From: Sphingobium_A sp965228065
Lineage (GTDB): Bacteria; Pseudomonadota; Alphaproteobacteria; Sphingomonadales; Sphingomonadaceae
DNA: 64,000 nucleotides
Direction: 5' to 3'
NCBI GenBank assembly: GCA_965228065.1
Contig: OZ245788.1
Span: forward strand, 5,828,001-5,892,000
Shown piece after piece: positions 15,991-25,600 of the stretch. The notes beneath the pieces were generated by a model. The model saw nothing but the letters and a program-made list of their open reading frames with translations, did no database searches and was not told the DNA's origin. Position 1 is the first letter of the stretch. Each line of letters opens with the position of its first letter. Both the position numbers and the translations under genes were made by a program.

Positions 15991-16653
15991 ATGAGCACTC
16001 CCATCCGCATCGCGCCATCCATCCTTTCCGCCGACTTCGCCAGGCTTGGCGAGGAGATACGCGCCATCGACGCCGCCGGCGCCGACTGGATCCATGTCGA
16101 CGTGATGGACGGGCATTTCGTGCCCAACATCACGATCGGGCCGGCGGTGGTGAAGGCGCTTCGCCCGCACACCACCAAGCCGTTCGACGTGCATCTGATG
16201 ATCTCGCCGGTCGATGCCTATCTGGAAGCGTTCGCCGAGGCGGGCGCAGACATCATCACCGTCCACCCGGAGGCTGGCCCGCACACCCATCGCACCGTCC
16301 AGGCGATCAAGGCGCTCGGCAAGATGGCCGGCGTCGTGCTCAATCCCGCCACCCCCGCCAAGATGCTCGACTATCTGATCGAGGATGTGGACCTGGTCCT
16401 CGTGATGAGCGTTAATCCCGGATTCGGGGGACAGAGCTTCATCGAAAGCCAGCTCCGCAAGATCGAGGCGATCCGCAAGATGATCGACAAGACGGGCAAG
16501 GACATCCGGCTGGAAGTCGATGGCGGCATCGACATCCATACCGCACCGCGCGCCATCGCGGCCGGTGCCGACACGCTGGTTGCCGGCACCGCGACCTTCC
16601 GCGGCGGCCCGGAGAAATATGCGGCGAACATCGAGGCCTTGAGAGGCGGGTGA
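15991..16653 (+). CDS. rpe: Ribulose-phosphate 3-epimerase
   Basis: A 220-residue TIM barrel interconverting ribulose-5-phosphate and xylulose-5-phosphate (pentose phosphate pathway). It shows the Ser in APSILSADF, HVDVMDGHFVPN with the metal and catalytic His/Asp, HLMIS, VMSVNPGFGGQ and the catalytic Asp in LEVDGGI. It is a full-length, canonical protein. The GTG of the heparinase-like gene overlaps its stop by four bases, so the two are translationally coupled. Confidence 0.95.
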   Translation: MSTPIRIAPSILSADFARLGEEIRAIDAAGADWIHVDVMDGHFVPNITIGPAVVKALRPHTTKPFDVHLMISPVDAYLEAFAEAGADIITVHPEAGPHTHRTVQAIKALGKMAGVVLNPATPAKMLDYLIEDVDLVLVMSVNPGFGGQSFIESQLRKIEAIRKMIDKTGKDIRLEVDGGIDIHTAPRAIAAGADTLVAGTATFRGGPEKYAANIEALRGG

Positions 16654-18386
16654 GCGCCGATCCGCCCACAGACGGGCGCGCCGACAGCATCGAGCAGGGC
16701 AAGCGGCTCGTTCGACTCGGCGGCGACAAGGGGCTTTCGCTGGCCGAGCGCCTGACTGCGCGTTTCCATCGACTGAGCTGGCGATCGCCGCTCCACGCCC
16801 TGCGGCTCAAGGGGCGCTATCCGCTGAAGCTGATGGCGGTGCCCGACGATCCGATGATCGGCGATATCCGTGCCGGGCGCGCATTGCTGTCGGGCGCGTT
16901 CCTGTTTCGCGGCGAACGACTCGAGCTTGCGACGCTCGATTTCGGACGGCTCGACGCATCGCCGGGCATGGTCGATTATATCCACAGCTTCGCCTGGCTG
17001 CGTGACCTTTCCACGGTGGCGACGCGCGAACAGGGCGCGCCGATCGCGGAAGCCGTGATGCGCAAATGGACGCTGCGCCATGCCGAGCAGGTCAGTGATG
17101 TTGCCTGGCGGCCCGACCTGTGGGGCAAGCGCATCCTGTTCTGGACCGCACACGCGCCGCTCATCCTGTCGAGCAACGACCTGATCTATCGCTCGGCGGT
17201 GCTCAACGCATTGGCGCGCGGCGCGCGACATCTGGATCGCGGCGCCGACAAGGCCGAACCCGGCGTTCCACGTATCACGGCCTGGGCAGGACTGGCCGCC
17301 GCCGGCCTGCTCATCCCCGGATCCGGAACACGGCTGGCCGCCGCCGAAACCGGGCTGGCGCGCGCGCTGCAAAGCGGTCTGTTCTCTGACGGCGGAGTCG
17401 CCTGCCGCTCTCCATCGGGCCAGATCGACGCGGTGATGCTGCTGTCGATGCTGCTCGCGGTCTACGATGTCCGCCGGCAAACGCCGCCAGACGCGCTTGA
17501 ATCGGCGATCGGGCGCGCGGTTCCCGCGCTGCTGGGCGTAACCCATGGCGATGGCGGGCTTGCCAGTTTCCAGGGCAGCGCACCGGCATCCGCCGAGAAG
17601 GTGACCGCAGTGGTCGAGGCGTCGGGCATTCGTACCCGGCCGCAACGCCAGCCGCGCGACTGGGGCTATCATCGGCTTTCGGGTGGCGCGACGGTTCTCA
17701 TCGTCGATGCAGGTCCGCCTCCGGTCAGCCGCCTGAGCGCCGGCGGATGCGCTTCGACGCTGGCCATCGAGATGTCGGACGGGCCGCATCGGCTGGTCGT
17801 CAATTGCGGCGGATCGCGTGAAAGCAGCGCCTATATTCCCATCCGGCTGGCACAGGGCCTGCGATCGAGCGCGGCCCATTCCACGCTGATCGTCGCAGAC
17901 AGCAACAGCACCGCGATCCATGGCGACGGATCGATGGGCCGCGGCGTCGCGGAGATCGAGTTCGACCGCAAGGAAGTCGATACCGGCAGCCGGATCGAGG
18001 CGAGCCATGACGGCTATGCCCGTCGTTTCGGCTTCATCCATCGCCGCCTGCTCGCGCTCACCTCTGACGGCAGGGAATTGCGCGGCGAGGATCTGCTGCT
18101 GCCCGCCGAACGGCGCAAACGATCCGATGCCACGCCCTTCGCGGTAAGATTCCATCTGGCGCCCAAGGTCGAAGCATCACCGACCGCCGACGGCATGGGC
18201 GCGCTGCTGAGGATCGGTCAGGGCGCGCTGTGGCAGTTTCGTTGCCGTGGCGGCGCGCTGACCATCGAGGACAGCATCTGGGTGGATGCGGATGGCCGCC
18301 CCCACAATACGTTGCAACTCGCGGTCTCGGCCGAGGCCGCACCCGGCGGCGGGGCAATCGGATGGGTCTTCAAACGCGCGGGTTAG
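16650..18386 (+). CDS. Heparinase II/III family protein
   Basis: A 578-residue protein with an N-terminal alpha-helical toroid-like half (about 60-330) and a C-terminal beta-rich heparinase II/III domain (about 340-560, with DWGYHRLSGGATVLIVDAG and HSTLIVADSNS). The family cleaves uronate-containing polysaccharides by beta-elimination. There is no obvious signal peptide, so if it is a lyase it would act in the cytoplasm or leave by another route. It starts at GTG 16650, overlapping the rpe stop. The rpe-heparinase-purH order recurs in sphingomonads as I recall. The actual substrate is unknown. Confidence 0.82.
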   Translation: MSADPPTDGRADSIEQGKRLVRLGGDKGLSLAERLTARFHRLSWRSPLHALRLKGRYPLKLMAVPDDPMIGDIRAGRALLSGAFLFRGERLELATLDFGRLDASPGMVDYIHSFAWLRDLSTVATREQGAPIAEAVMRKWTLRHAEQVSDVAWRPDLWGKRILFWTAHAPLILSSNDLIYRSAVLNALARGARHLDRGADKAEPGVPRITAWAGLAAAGLLIPGSGTRLAAAETGLARALQSGLFSDGGVACRSPSGQIDAVMLLSMLLAVYDVRRQTPPDALESAIGRAVPALLGVTHGDGGLASFQGSAPASAEKVTAVVEASGIRTRPQRQPRDWGYHRLSGGATVLIVDAGPPPVSRLSAGGCASTLAIEMSDGPHRLVVNCGGSRESSAYIPIRLAQGLRSSAAHSTLIVADSNSTAIHGDGSMGRGVAEIEFDRKEVDTGSRIEASHDGYARRFGFIHRRLLALTSDGRELRGEDLLLPAERRKRSDATPFAVRFHLAPKVEASPTADGMGALLRIGQGALWQFRCRGGALTIEDSIWVDADGRPHNTLQLAVSAEAAPGGGAIGWVFKRAG

Positions 18387-18518
18387 AACCGATCGTCATT
18401 CGGGTGATGCCGGGCTGACGATCAGTCCCCCGGGCCCCTCGCCCTTCCCTTCGCAACGAAAACTATTAGAGGGCTTCGGAAAGTCCAGCCCGAACGGAAT
18501 CGGGCCTATCAGGGAATC

Positions 18519-20111
18519 ATGATGACCGACGTGAAGATCGCCCGCGCCCTCCTTTCGGTGTCGGACAAGGCCGGCCTCGTTGAACTCGGCCAGACACTGG
18601 CGCGCCACGGCGTCGAGTTGGTGTCCACCGGCGGTACCGCCAAGGCGCTGCGCGAAGCCGGGCTGGCCGTGATGGACATTTCGGATCTCACCGGCTTTCC
18701 CGAGATGATGGACGGTCGCGTCAAGACGCTGCACCCCAAGGTCCATGGCGGGCTGCTCGCGGTGCGCGACGACGCCGCCCATGTCGCATCGATGGAGGAG
18801 CACGGCATCGGCGCCATCGACCTCGTCGTGGTCAATCTCTATCCCTTCGCCCAGACCGTCGCGAAGGGCGCCGAGCGCGACGAGATCATCGAGAATATCG
18901 ATATCGGCGGCCCGTCGATGGTCCGTTCCGCCGCGAAGAACCATGCGCATGTCGCGATCGTCACCGATCCCGCCGACTATGCCGAGCTGATCGAGGCGCT
19001 CGACGCGAATGCGGGCGCGACCGGCCTCGATTTCCGCCGCCGCCTCGCTGCCAAGGCATTCGCTGCGACCGCGGAATATGATTCGATGATCGCGTCCTGG
19101 TTCGCTTTCGCAGATCAGGGTGAGACCTATCCCCCGCGCCTGACGGTGCCGTTCCGCCTTGGCCAGTCGCTGCGCTACGGCGAGAACCCGCATCAGTCCG
19201 CAGCGCTCTATCTGCCCGCCTTCGCACCCAATGGTTCGCTTGCCGATCACCGGCAGGTGCAGGGTAAGGAATTGTCGTACAACAATCTCAACGACGCCGA
19301 CGCCGCGCTCGAACTGGTCGCCGAATTTCGTGACGGTCCGCCGACGGTGGTCATCGTCAAGCACGCAAATCCCTGCGGCGTGGCGAGCGGCGAGACGCTG
19401 ATCGAGGCGTATAAGGCGGCGCTGGAATGCGACAGCGTCTCCGCGTTCGGCGGCATCATCGCGGTCAACCGTCCGCTGGACGGCGCGACGGCCGAAGCGA
19501 TCTCCGGCATCTTCACCGAAGTGGTCGCGGCGCCCGATGCCGATGCCGACGCGCTGGCGGTGTTCGCAAAGAAGAAGAATCTCCGTCTGCTGCTGACCGG
19601 TCCGCTCAGCGACGCGACGCGCGGGGGCATAACGCTGAAGACAATCGCGGGCGGCGCACTGCTCCAGTCGCGCGACAATGGTCGCATCACGCGCGACGCG
19701 CTGAAGGTCGTGACGAAGCGCCAGCCGACCGAGCAGGAACTGACCGACTGCCTGTTCGCCTGGACCGTCGCCAAGCACGTCAAGTCGAACGCGATCGTCT
19801 ATGCCAAGGACGGTGCCACTGCAGGCATCGGCGCCGGCCAGATGAATCGCCGCGATTCCGCGCGCATCGCCGCTTTGAAGGCGAAGGAAGCGGCGGAGAC
19901 CTATGGCTGGGCAGAGCCCCGCACGATCGGCTCGGCTGTCGCGTCGGACGCCTTCTTCCCCTTCGCCGACGGACTGCTCGCAGCGGTCGAAGCCGGCGCC
20001 ACCGCCGTCATCCAGCCGGGCGGATCGATCCGCGACGACGAAGTGATCGCGACCGCCGACGAGGCCGGGCTGGCGATGGTCTTCACGGGCATGCGCCACT
20101 TCCGGCACTGA
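18519..20111 (+). CDS. purH: Bifunctional AICAR transformylase/IMP cyclohydrolase PurH
   Basis: A 530-residue enzyme for the last two steps of IMP synthesis. The N-terminal MGS-like cyclohydrolase domain (about 1-195) shows STGGTAKALREAG and KTLHPKVHGGLL. The C-terminal transformylase domain shows RYGENPHQSAALY, KHANPCGVA and SDAFFPFADG. Length and motifs are normal. Start could be either of two adjacent ATG codons (18519 or 18522). Confidence 0.97.
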   Translation: MMTDVKIARALLSVSDKAGLVELGQTLARHGVELVSTGGTAKALREAGLAVMDISDLTGFPEMMDGRVKTLHPKVHGGLLAVRDDAAHVASMEEHGIGAIDLVVVNLYPFAQTVAKGAERDEIIENIDIGGPSMVRSAAKNHAHVAIVTDPADYAELIEALDANAGATGLDFRRRLAAKAFAATAEYDSMIASWFAFADQGETYPPRLTVPFRLGQSLRYGENPHQSAALYLPAFAPNGSLADHRQVQGKELSYNNLNDADAALELVAEFRDGPPTVVIVKHANPCGVASGETLIEAYKAALECDSVSAFGGIIAVNRPLDGATAEAISGIFTEVVAAPDADADALAVFAKKKNLRLLLTGPLSDATRGGITLKTIAGGALLQSRDNGRITRDALKVVTKRQPTEQELTDCLFAWTVAKHVKSNAIVYAKDGATAGIGAGQMNRRDSARIAALKAKEAAETYGWAEPRTIGSAVASDAFFPFADGLLAAVEAGATAVIQPGGSIRDDEVIATADEAGLAMVFTGMRHFRH

Positions 20112-20134
20112 GGTTCGGTTCGCACTGTTCAACC

Positions 20135-20217
20135 CCAACCGTTTGTCCCGAGCGAAGTCGAGGGACGTTGGGGTCTGCGCCGCGTGTCTCGACTTCGCTC
20201 GACACGAACGGGTTGGT
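20135..20217. repeat. Paired palindrome, CGAGCGAAGTCGAG family
   Basis: Imperfect inverted arms of about 33 bases share the 14-base core CGAGCGAAGTCGAG (20149-20162) and its complement (20188-20201). It lies between the converging purH and flippase genes and is a plausible bidirectional terminator. This core is a different family from the CCGGCGAAAGCCGG palindromes. Confidence 0.65.
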
Positions 20218-20265
20218 ATGTGTCCTTACCCCTCCCCACGCTTCGCGCAGGGAGGAGAAGAGGCC

Positions 20266-21750
20266 TCAGCCCGCCTTGTCCTTCATCCGGAACAACGCCC
20301 GGTCATCCGGTCCGAAGCCGCGCGTCCAAATGATATAGCCGTAGACGCCCAGGATCACGGGAATGCCGAGGCCGAGTTCGAGCCATTCCGGAAGCTGGGT
20401 CACGACATAGCCGACCACGCCAGCCACCAGAGCTGCCCAGACGAGCGCCCAGCGCCAGCCATTGACCGGTGCATCCAGCAGCCGCGAAAGCAGCCGCGCC
20501 TTCACGATCGATGCGAGGCCGAGTGCACAGCACAAGGCAAATGGCGGGCCAGCCGCGACCCAGAGCGCGGGCCAGCCCATCGTCTGTATCGCCAATATGA
20601 AGACGACACTGAGCACGGCCTGGATCAGAATCATCACCAGGGAGATGATCATGTTGCGATGACGCGCGACATAGATCAGCGCCGATTCGCTGACGACGGC
20701 GGTCGCCGCAACGACTTCCGCGCCCAGCAGGAAGGCGAGCGCGCCAACACCGCCGACAAAACCCGGGCCGACGAGCCCCATCACGCCTTCGCCGGGAATG
20801 CCGAGCGCCAGCGCAATGCCCGCCTGCGCGGCGATGATCCAGAAACCGACCTGGCTCACCTGCCGTGCGACCGCCGCCCGGTCTCCGGCTTCGAGATTGC
20901 GGGTGATCACCGGCCCCAGGATCGGATCGAAGCTGGTCTTGAGTTTCTGCGGCAGCGACGCAACCTGCTGCGCGACATAATAGACACCGACGATCGCGGG
21001 CGAGACGAACAGGCCGAGAATGGCGAGATCGAGCCGGCGCGAGCCCCATTCGACCGCGTCGGCGGCGGCAAGCGGCATATTCTGGCGCATCAGCCGAAAG
21101 ATCGGCGCCGGACGCGGTCGCCAGCCATGCGGCAGGCCATAGCTGCGGAAGAAGGGCCAAAGCGACGCGGCAAGCGCTGCCGCCATCGACACCGCGTAAG
21201 CGATGATCAGCCCGTCGCGCGTGGAATAGAAAGCCAGGCCGAATGCGGCGATGCTGATCGTCCAGGGCTCGATCACCGAACGCGCACGCACCGTCGCTGC
21301 GATATCGAAACGATAGGCGAGCGCGGCGAGCGTCAGATCCGACCCCACCACCGCGAAGATGGTCAGCGGCAGCAGCAATTCCAGCCCGTTGATCTGGCTG
21401 TTCGGGAACATCGCCTGCGGGAAGACCATCAATATGCCGGCGACGATTGCCGAGGCGAGCCCGCCGACCAGCAGGGCATCCCACACGACATGGACATGCG
21501 GTCGATCGGTCTTGGAGAGCTGTTCGGCCAGTCCGCGTTTCAGCCCGAACGTCGCGATCTGCGCGGCGAACTCGACGACGAGAACGGCATAGGCAAAGCG
21601 GCCCAGCGCATCCGCGCCGTACCAGCGCCCCGCGATGAACAGGAACGGCAGCCGCGCCGCGAGGCGTAGCAGGAAGCCCAGGAAATTCGTCCGGCCGCCC
21701 TTGGCGAGCGCCTGGATGTCTTCGTTGTTTTCGGCGGGCGCGGTCGTCAA
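20266..21750 (-). CDS. Polysaccharide/lipid-linked oligosaccharide flippase-like protein
   Basis: A protein of about 494 residues with 12-14 predicted membrane helices. It is of the MATE-like oligosaccharide flippase (Wzx/MVF-related) type, beginning with FLGFLLRLAARLPFLF and containing GRWYGADALGRFAYA. It would move lipid-linked glycans across the inner membrane. I chose TTG 21750. A GTG at 21786 adds 12 residues, but most of that extension is encoded by a palindromic repeat and so is unlikely to be native. No clear Shine-Dalgarno supports either start. No glycosyltransferase genes adjoin it, so the substrate is unknown. Confidence 0.78.
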   Translation of the reverse strand: MTTAPAENNEDIQALAKGGRTNFLGFLLRLAARLPFLFIAGRWYGADALGRFAYAVLVVEFAAQIATFGLKRGLAEQLSKTDRPHVHVVWDALLVGGLASAIVAGILMVFPQAMFPNSQINGLELLLPLTIFAVVGSDLTLAALAYRFDIAATVRARSVIEPWTISIAAFGLAFYSTRDGLIIAYAVSMAAALAASLWPFFRSYGLPHGWRPRPAPIFRLMRQNMPLAAADAVEWGSRRLDLAILGLFVSPAIVGVYYVAQQVASLPQKLKTSFDPILGPVITRNLEAGDRAAVARQVSQVGFWIIAAQAGIALALGIPGEGVMGLVGPGFVGGVGALAFLLGAEVVAATAVVSESALIYVARHRNMIISLVMILIQAVLSVVFILAIQTMGWPALWVAAGPPFALCCALGLASIVKARLLSRLLDAPVNGWRWALVWAALVAGVVGYVVTQLPEWLELGLGIPVILGVYGYIIWTRGFGPDDRALFRMKDKAG

Positions 21751-21761
21751 AACGGTAGCGT

Positions 21762-21842
21762 CATTCCGGCGAAAGCCGGAATCCACAGGCGCTGACTATA
21801 TGAGGCGGGCTTTCGCTCCGAGAGTCCGGCTTTCGCCGGAAT
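21762..21842. repeat. Paired palindrome, CCGGCGAAAGCCGG family
   Basis: Hairpin arms at 21762-21783 and 21823-21842 carry the same core as the pair at 12283-12363. They lie between the polA stop and the flippase start, both on the minus strand, so the element may partly terminate transcription between them. Confidence 0.7.
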
Positions 21843-21865
21843 TTCGGGCGTGTCCGCGGAACCGG

Positions 21866-24628
21866 TCAATGCGCGGCGCCCCAGCTGCGCCCGAAGCCGA
21901 TCTCGACGCCCAGCGGCACCGACAAAGTCACCACGGGCGCCGCAGCGGTCGCCATCACGCGCTCGATCACCGGCTTCGCCTTGTCCACGTCACCTTCGGG
22001 CAGTTCGAACACCAGTTCATCGTGCACCTGCAGGAGCATGCGGACATCGGGCAGCCCCGCATCGAGCAGCGCCGGCCCCATCCGGACCATCGCGCGCTTG
22101 ATGATGTCCGCGCTCGTCCCCTGGATCGGCGCGTTGATCGCGGCGCGCTCGGCGCCCTGGCGTTCGTGCTGGACGCTCGACTTGATCCGCGTGAAATGCG
22201 TCTTGCGGCCGAACAATGTGGTGGTGAAGCCGGTTTCGCGCACACTCGACAGCGTCTCGGCGATATAGTTGCGAATGCCCGGGAAGCGCTCGAAATAACG
22301 ATCGATCATTCCCTGCGCCTCGTCGGCCGAGATTTCGAGCCGACCCGCCAGACCCCAGCGCGATATGCCGTAGAGGATCGCGAAATTGATCGTCTTGGCG
22401 CGCGCGCGCGTGTCGCGGTTGACCTCTCCGAACAATTCCTGCGCGGTCATATTGTGGATGTCGTCGCCGCGCTGGAACGCCTCCCGCAACTGCGGAACAT
22501 CCGCCATGTGCGCCGCCAGTCGCAACTCGATCTGGCTGTAGTCGGCGGACAGCAGGACATTGCCGGGCTCCGCGACGAACGCCTCACGAATCCGGCGGCC
22601 CGCCTCGCTGCGGATCGGGATGTTCTGGAGATTGGGATCGTTGGAGGACAGCCGGCCGGTCTGCGCGCCGGTCAGGGAATAGCTGGTGTGGACTCGCCCA
22701 GTCTCCGCCTTGATCTCGGCCTGGAGCGAGTCGGTATAGGTCGATTTGAGCTTCGAGAGCTGGCGCCAGTCGAGCACCTTGCGCACCATCTCGACGCCCG
22801 GACCACCATCCTTGTCGCCCGCGATGCGCTCAAGCTCGTTGACGTCGGTCGAATAGACGCCCGACTTGCCCTTGCGGCCACCCTTCAGGCCCATGCGATC
22901 GAACAATATGTCGCCAAGCTGCTTGGGGCTGCCGATGGTGAAAGGCACGCCGGCAATGGCGTGGATTTCCTTCTCCCGTTCCGCGATCTGGCCGGCGAAT
23001 TCGGCTGACAGCCGCGCCAGTTCCTCACGGTCGACCTTGATGCCGGCGCGTTCCATGCCCGAAATCACGGGGACAAGCGGCCGATCGACCATCTCGTAGA
23101 CGCGGGTGACATGTTCGGGGGAAAGGCGAGGTTTCAGGCGTCGCCACAGCCGCAGCGTCACATCGGCATCCTCGGCGGCATAGCGCGTCGCATCGCGCAA
23201 CGGCACTTCGTGGAAGCCCTTCTGCGACTTGCCGCTGCCGACGACATCCTTGAACGCAATGCAGCTATGGTCGAGATGCGTCGCCGCCAGTTCGTCCATG
23301 CCGTGGCCGTGCAGGCCGGCGTCGAGATTGAAGCTCATCACGAGCGTGTCGTCGACCGGCGTCACCGCAACGCCCTGACGGCCAAGGATGCTCATGTCGT
23401 ATTTGGCATTGTGCCCGATCTTGAGCACCGCCGGATCCTCGAACAACGGCTTGAGCCTGGCCAGCGCCTGATCGGTCGGGATCTGCACCGGCGTTTCGGA
23501 CAACAGGTCGTTGCCGCCATGCGCCAGCGGAATATAGCAGGCCTTGTTGGGTGCCAGCGCCAGGCTGATCCCGACCAGTCGCGCCATCGCGCCGAGCCCG
23601 TCGGTCTCGGTATCGAAGGCAAGGAAGCCCTGCGCGGTCGCCTCGGCAATCCAGCGATCGAGCGCGGCGAGATCGGTCACGCTTTCATAGCCGTCATGAT
23701 TGCAGGGCGGATCGGCGGGCAGTTCGATCGTCGATGCAGGTGCCGGCTGCGGCTCATCGGCGACCGTACCCAGCCGCATCAGCAGCGATTTGAAACCGTG
23801 ATGATCGAGGAAGGCACGCAGCGGCGCTTCCGGAATCCCCTTCAGCGCCAGATCCTCCAGCGGATCGGGCAGCGGCACATCGCTGGCCAGCTCGACCAAC
23901 TGGCGTGACAGCCGCGCCATATCGGCATGCTCGATCAGATTGTCGCGCAGCTTGCCCGGCTTCATCGTCGGTGCGGCGGCAAGCACCGCTTCGACATCGC
24001 CATGCTCCAGGATCAGCTTCGACGCGGTCTTGGGGCCGACGCCGGGCACACCGGGAACATTGTCCACGCTGTCGCCCATCAGCGCCAGCACATCGCCGAG
24101 CTTCTTGGGCTCGACTCCGAATTTCTCGATCACGGCTTCCGCGCCGAGCCGACGGTTGTTCATCGTGTCGTACATGTCGAGCCCGGGCTCGATCAGCTGC
24201 ATCAGATCCTTGTCGGAGCTGACGATCGTCACTTGCCAGCCCTGTGCCAGCGCGGCCTTGGCATAGCTCGCGATCAGGTCGTCGGCTTCCCAGCCCGCTT
24301 CCTCGATGCACGGCAGCGAAAAGGCGCGCGTCGCATCGCGGATCATCGGGAACTGGGGCACCAGATCCTCTGGGGGCGGCGGCCGCTGCGCCTTGTACTT
24401 GTCGTACAGATCGTTGCGGAAGGTGTGCGAAGACTTGTCGAGCACGACCGCCATATGCGTCGGGCCATCGGCCTTGTGCACTTCGTCGGCGAGCTTCCAC
24501 AGCATCGTCGTATAGCCATAGACCGCCCCGACGGGCTCGCCATGCTTGTTGGTGAGCGGCGGCAGCCGGTGATAGGCGCGGAAAATATATCCGGAGCCGT
24601 CGACGAGATAAAGATGGTTGCTGGCCAT
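21866..24628 (-). CDS. polA: DNA polymerase I
   Basis: A 920-residue repair and lagging-strand polymerase. All three activities look intact. The 5'-3' exonuclease occupies about 1-290 (SSDKDLMQL, EAGWEADDLIASYAK). A proofreading 3'-5' exonuclease at about 320-510 keeps DTETD, HNAKYDMSIL and YAAEDADVT. The polymerase domain shows SADYSQIELRLAAH (motif A), the finger helix RAKTINFAILYG and QVHDELVFE (motif C). Full length, no frameshift. The neighbouring start is in a repeat-bearing spacer. Confidence 0.97.
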   Translation of the reverse strand: MASNHLYLVDGSGYIFRAYHRLPPLTNKHGEPVGAVYGYTTMLWKLADEVHKADGPTHMAVVLDKSSHTFRNDLYDKYKAQRPPPPEDLVPQFPMIRDATRAFSLPCIEEAGWEADDLIASYAKAALAQGWQVTIVSSDKDLMQLIEPGLDMYDTMNNRRLGAEAVIEKFGVEPKKLGDVLALMGDSVDNVPGVPGVGPKTASKLILEHGDVEAVLAAAPTMKPGKLRDNLIEHADMARLSRQLVELASDVPLPDPLEDLALKGIPEAPLRAFLDHHGFKSLLMRLGTVADEPQPAPASTIELPADPPCNHDGYESVTDLAALDRWIAEATAQGFLAFDTETDGLGAMARLVGISLALAPNKACYIPLAHGGNDLLSETPVQIPTDQALARLKPLFEDPAVLKIGHNAKYDMSILGRQGVAVTPVDDTLVMSFNLDAGLHGHGMDELAATHLDHSCIAFKDVVGSGKSQKGFHEVPLRDATRYAAEDADVTLRLWRRLKPRLSPEHVTRVYEMVDRPLVPVISGMERAGIKVDREELARLSAEFAGQIAEREKEIHAIAGVPFTIGSPKQLGDILFDRMGLKGGRKGKSGVYSTDVNELERIAGDKDGGPGVEMVRKVLDWRQLSKLKSTYTDSLQAEIKAETGRVHTSYSLTGAQTGRLSSNDPNLQNIPIRSEAGRRIREAFVAEPGNVLLSADYSQIELRLAAHMADVPQLREAFQRGDDIHNMTAQELFGEVNRDTRARAKTINFAILYGISRWGLAGRLEISADEAQGMIDRYFERFPGIRNYIAETLSSVRETGFTTTLFGRKTHFTRIKSSVQHERQGAERAAINAPIQGTSADIIKRAMVRMGPALLDAGLPDVRMLLQVHDELVFELPEGDVDKAKPVIERVMATAAAPVVTLSVPLGVEIGFGRSWGAAH

Positions 24629-24706
24629 TCGCCCGCAGATAGCGGATGCCGGCTGGCGCCGCCACTCCCCTCACCCTAAAGTCTGCACAGGATCGAAAGG
24701 AAAATC

Positions 24707-25588
24707 ATGACCCGCCGGATACTGCTAGCGTTGATCGCGCTGTTTGGGCTGATGGGTTCGATCGAGGCGGCCGCAAAACCGTTCGTATCGGACCGGATTT
24801 CGGTGACCGTGACGGGCAAGGGCAGCGACGTGATCCTGATCCCCGGCCTCACCTCCAGCCCGGCCGCCTGGAAATATGCCGTCGAGGCCGTTCCCGGCCA
24901 TCGCTACCATCTGGTTCAGGTGAAGGGCTTTGCCGGCACACCGGCGGAGGGCAATGCCAAGGGCAAGCTGCTCGATGGCGTGACCAGCGAGATTGCCCGC
25001 TATATCGCCGAGTCGAAGCTCGACCGCCCGGCGGTCATCGGTCACTCGATGGGTGGCACGATCGCGCTGATGATCGGCGCACGCCATCCCGCTGCGATCT
25101 CCAGACTGATGGTCGTCGATCAGGTGCCCTTCATGGGCATGATGTTCGGTCCTCCGGGCACGACCGCAGAGACGGTGCGCCCCACCGCCGACGCGATGCT
25201 GGCGCAAATGCGCGCGGCCACCGCCGAAGCGCGTGCAAAGTCGATCGGCGACATGACCGGCGGAATGGTGAAGACCGATGCCGAGCGCCCCGGCGTGGTG
25301 AAGAGCGCGCTCGACAGCGATCGCGACGTGACACAGAACACTTTCCACGAGCTGATCGTCACCGATCTGCGCCCCGAACTTCCAAACATCGCCGTGCCCG
25401 CCGAGGTCCTTTACGTCACGCCGGCCGGCGTCCCCTTCACCGATGCGCAGATCGATGGAGCCTATCAGTTTGCCTATGCCGGTCTGAAAGGGGCAACGCT
25501 GAAGCGGATACCGAACAGCGCGCATTTCATCATGTACGACAATCCGGATGCCTTCCACGCAGCGATGAAGGCGTTTCTGGCACGCTGA
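24707..25588 (+). CDS. Secreted alpha/beta hydrolase (paralogue 1)
   Basis: A 293-residue protein with a Sec-type signal peptide (about residues 1-23, LLALIALFGLMGSIEAAA). The alpha/beta hydrolase domain shows LIPGLTSSPAAW, the nucleophile elbow GHSMGGT and a terminal catalytic His in NSAHFIMYDNP. Substrate is unknown. It is clearly related along its whole length to the protein at 28732-29595 (shared stretches include VDVILI-type strands, GFAGxPAxGNAKG and EIARYIA). AAGGAAA precedes the ATG. It converges with the MFS gene only 12 bases away. Confidence 0.83.
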   Translation: MTRRILLALIALFGLMGSIEAAAKPFVSDRISVTVTGKGSDVILIPGLTSSPAAWKYAVEAVPGHRYHLVQVKGFAGTPAEGNAKGKLLDGVTSEIARYIAESKLDRPAVIGHSMGGTIALMIGARHPAAISRLMVVDQVPFMGMMFGPPGTTAETVRPTADAMLAQMRAATAEARAKSIGDMTGGMVKTDAERPGVVKSALDSDRDVTQNTFHELIVTDLRPELPNIAVPAEVLYVTPAGVPFTDAQIDGAYQFAYAGLKGATLKRIPNSAHFIMYDNPDAFHAAMKAFLAR

Positions 25589-25600
25589 TCGGTCCGGATG

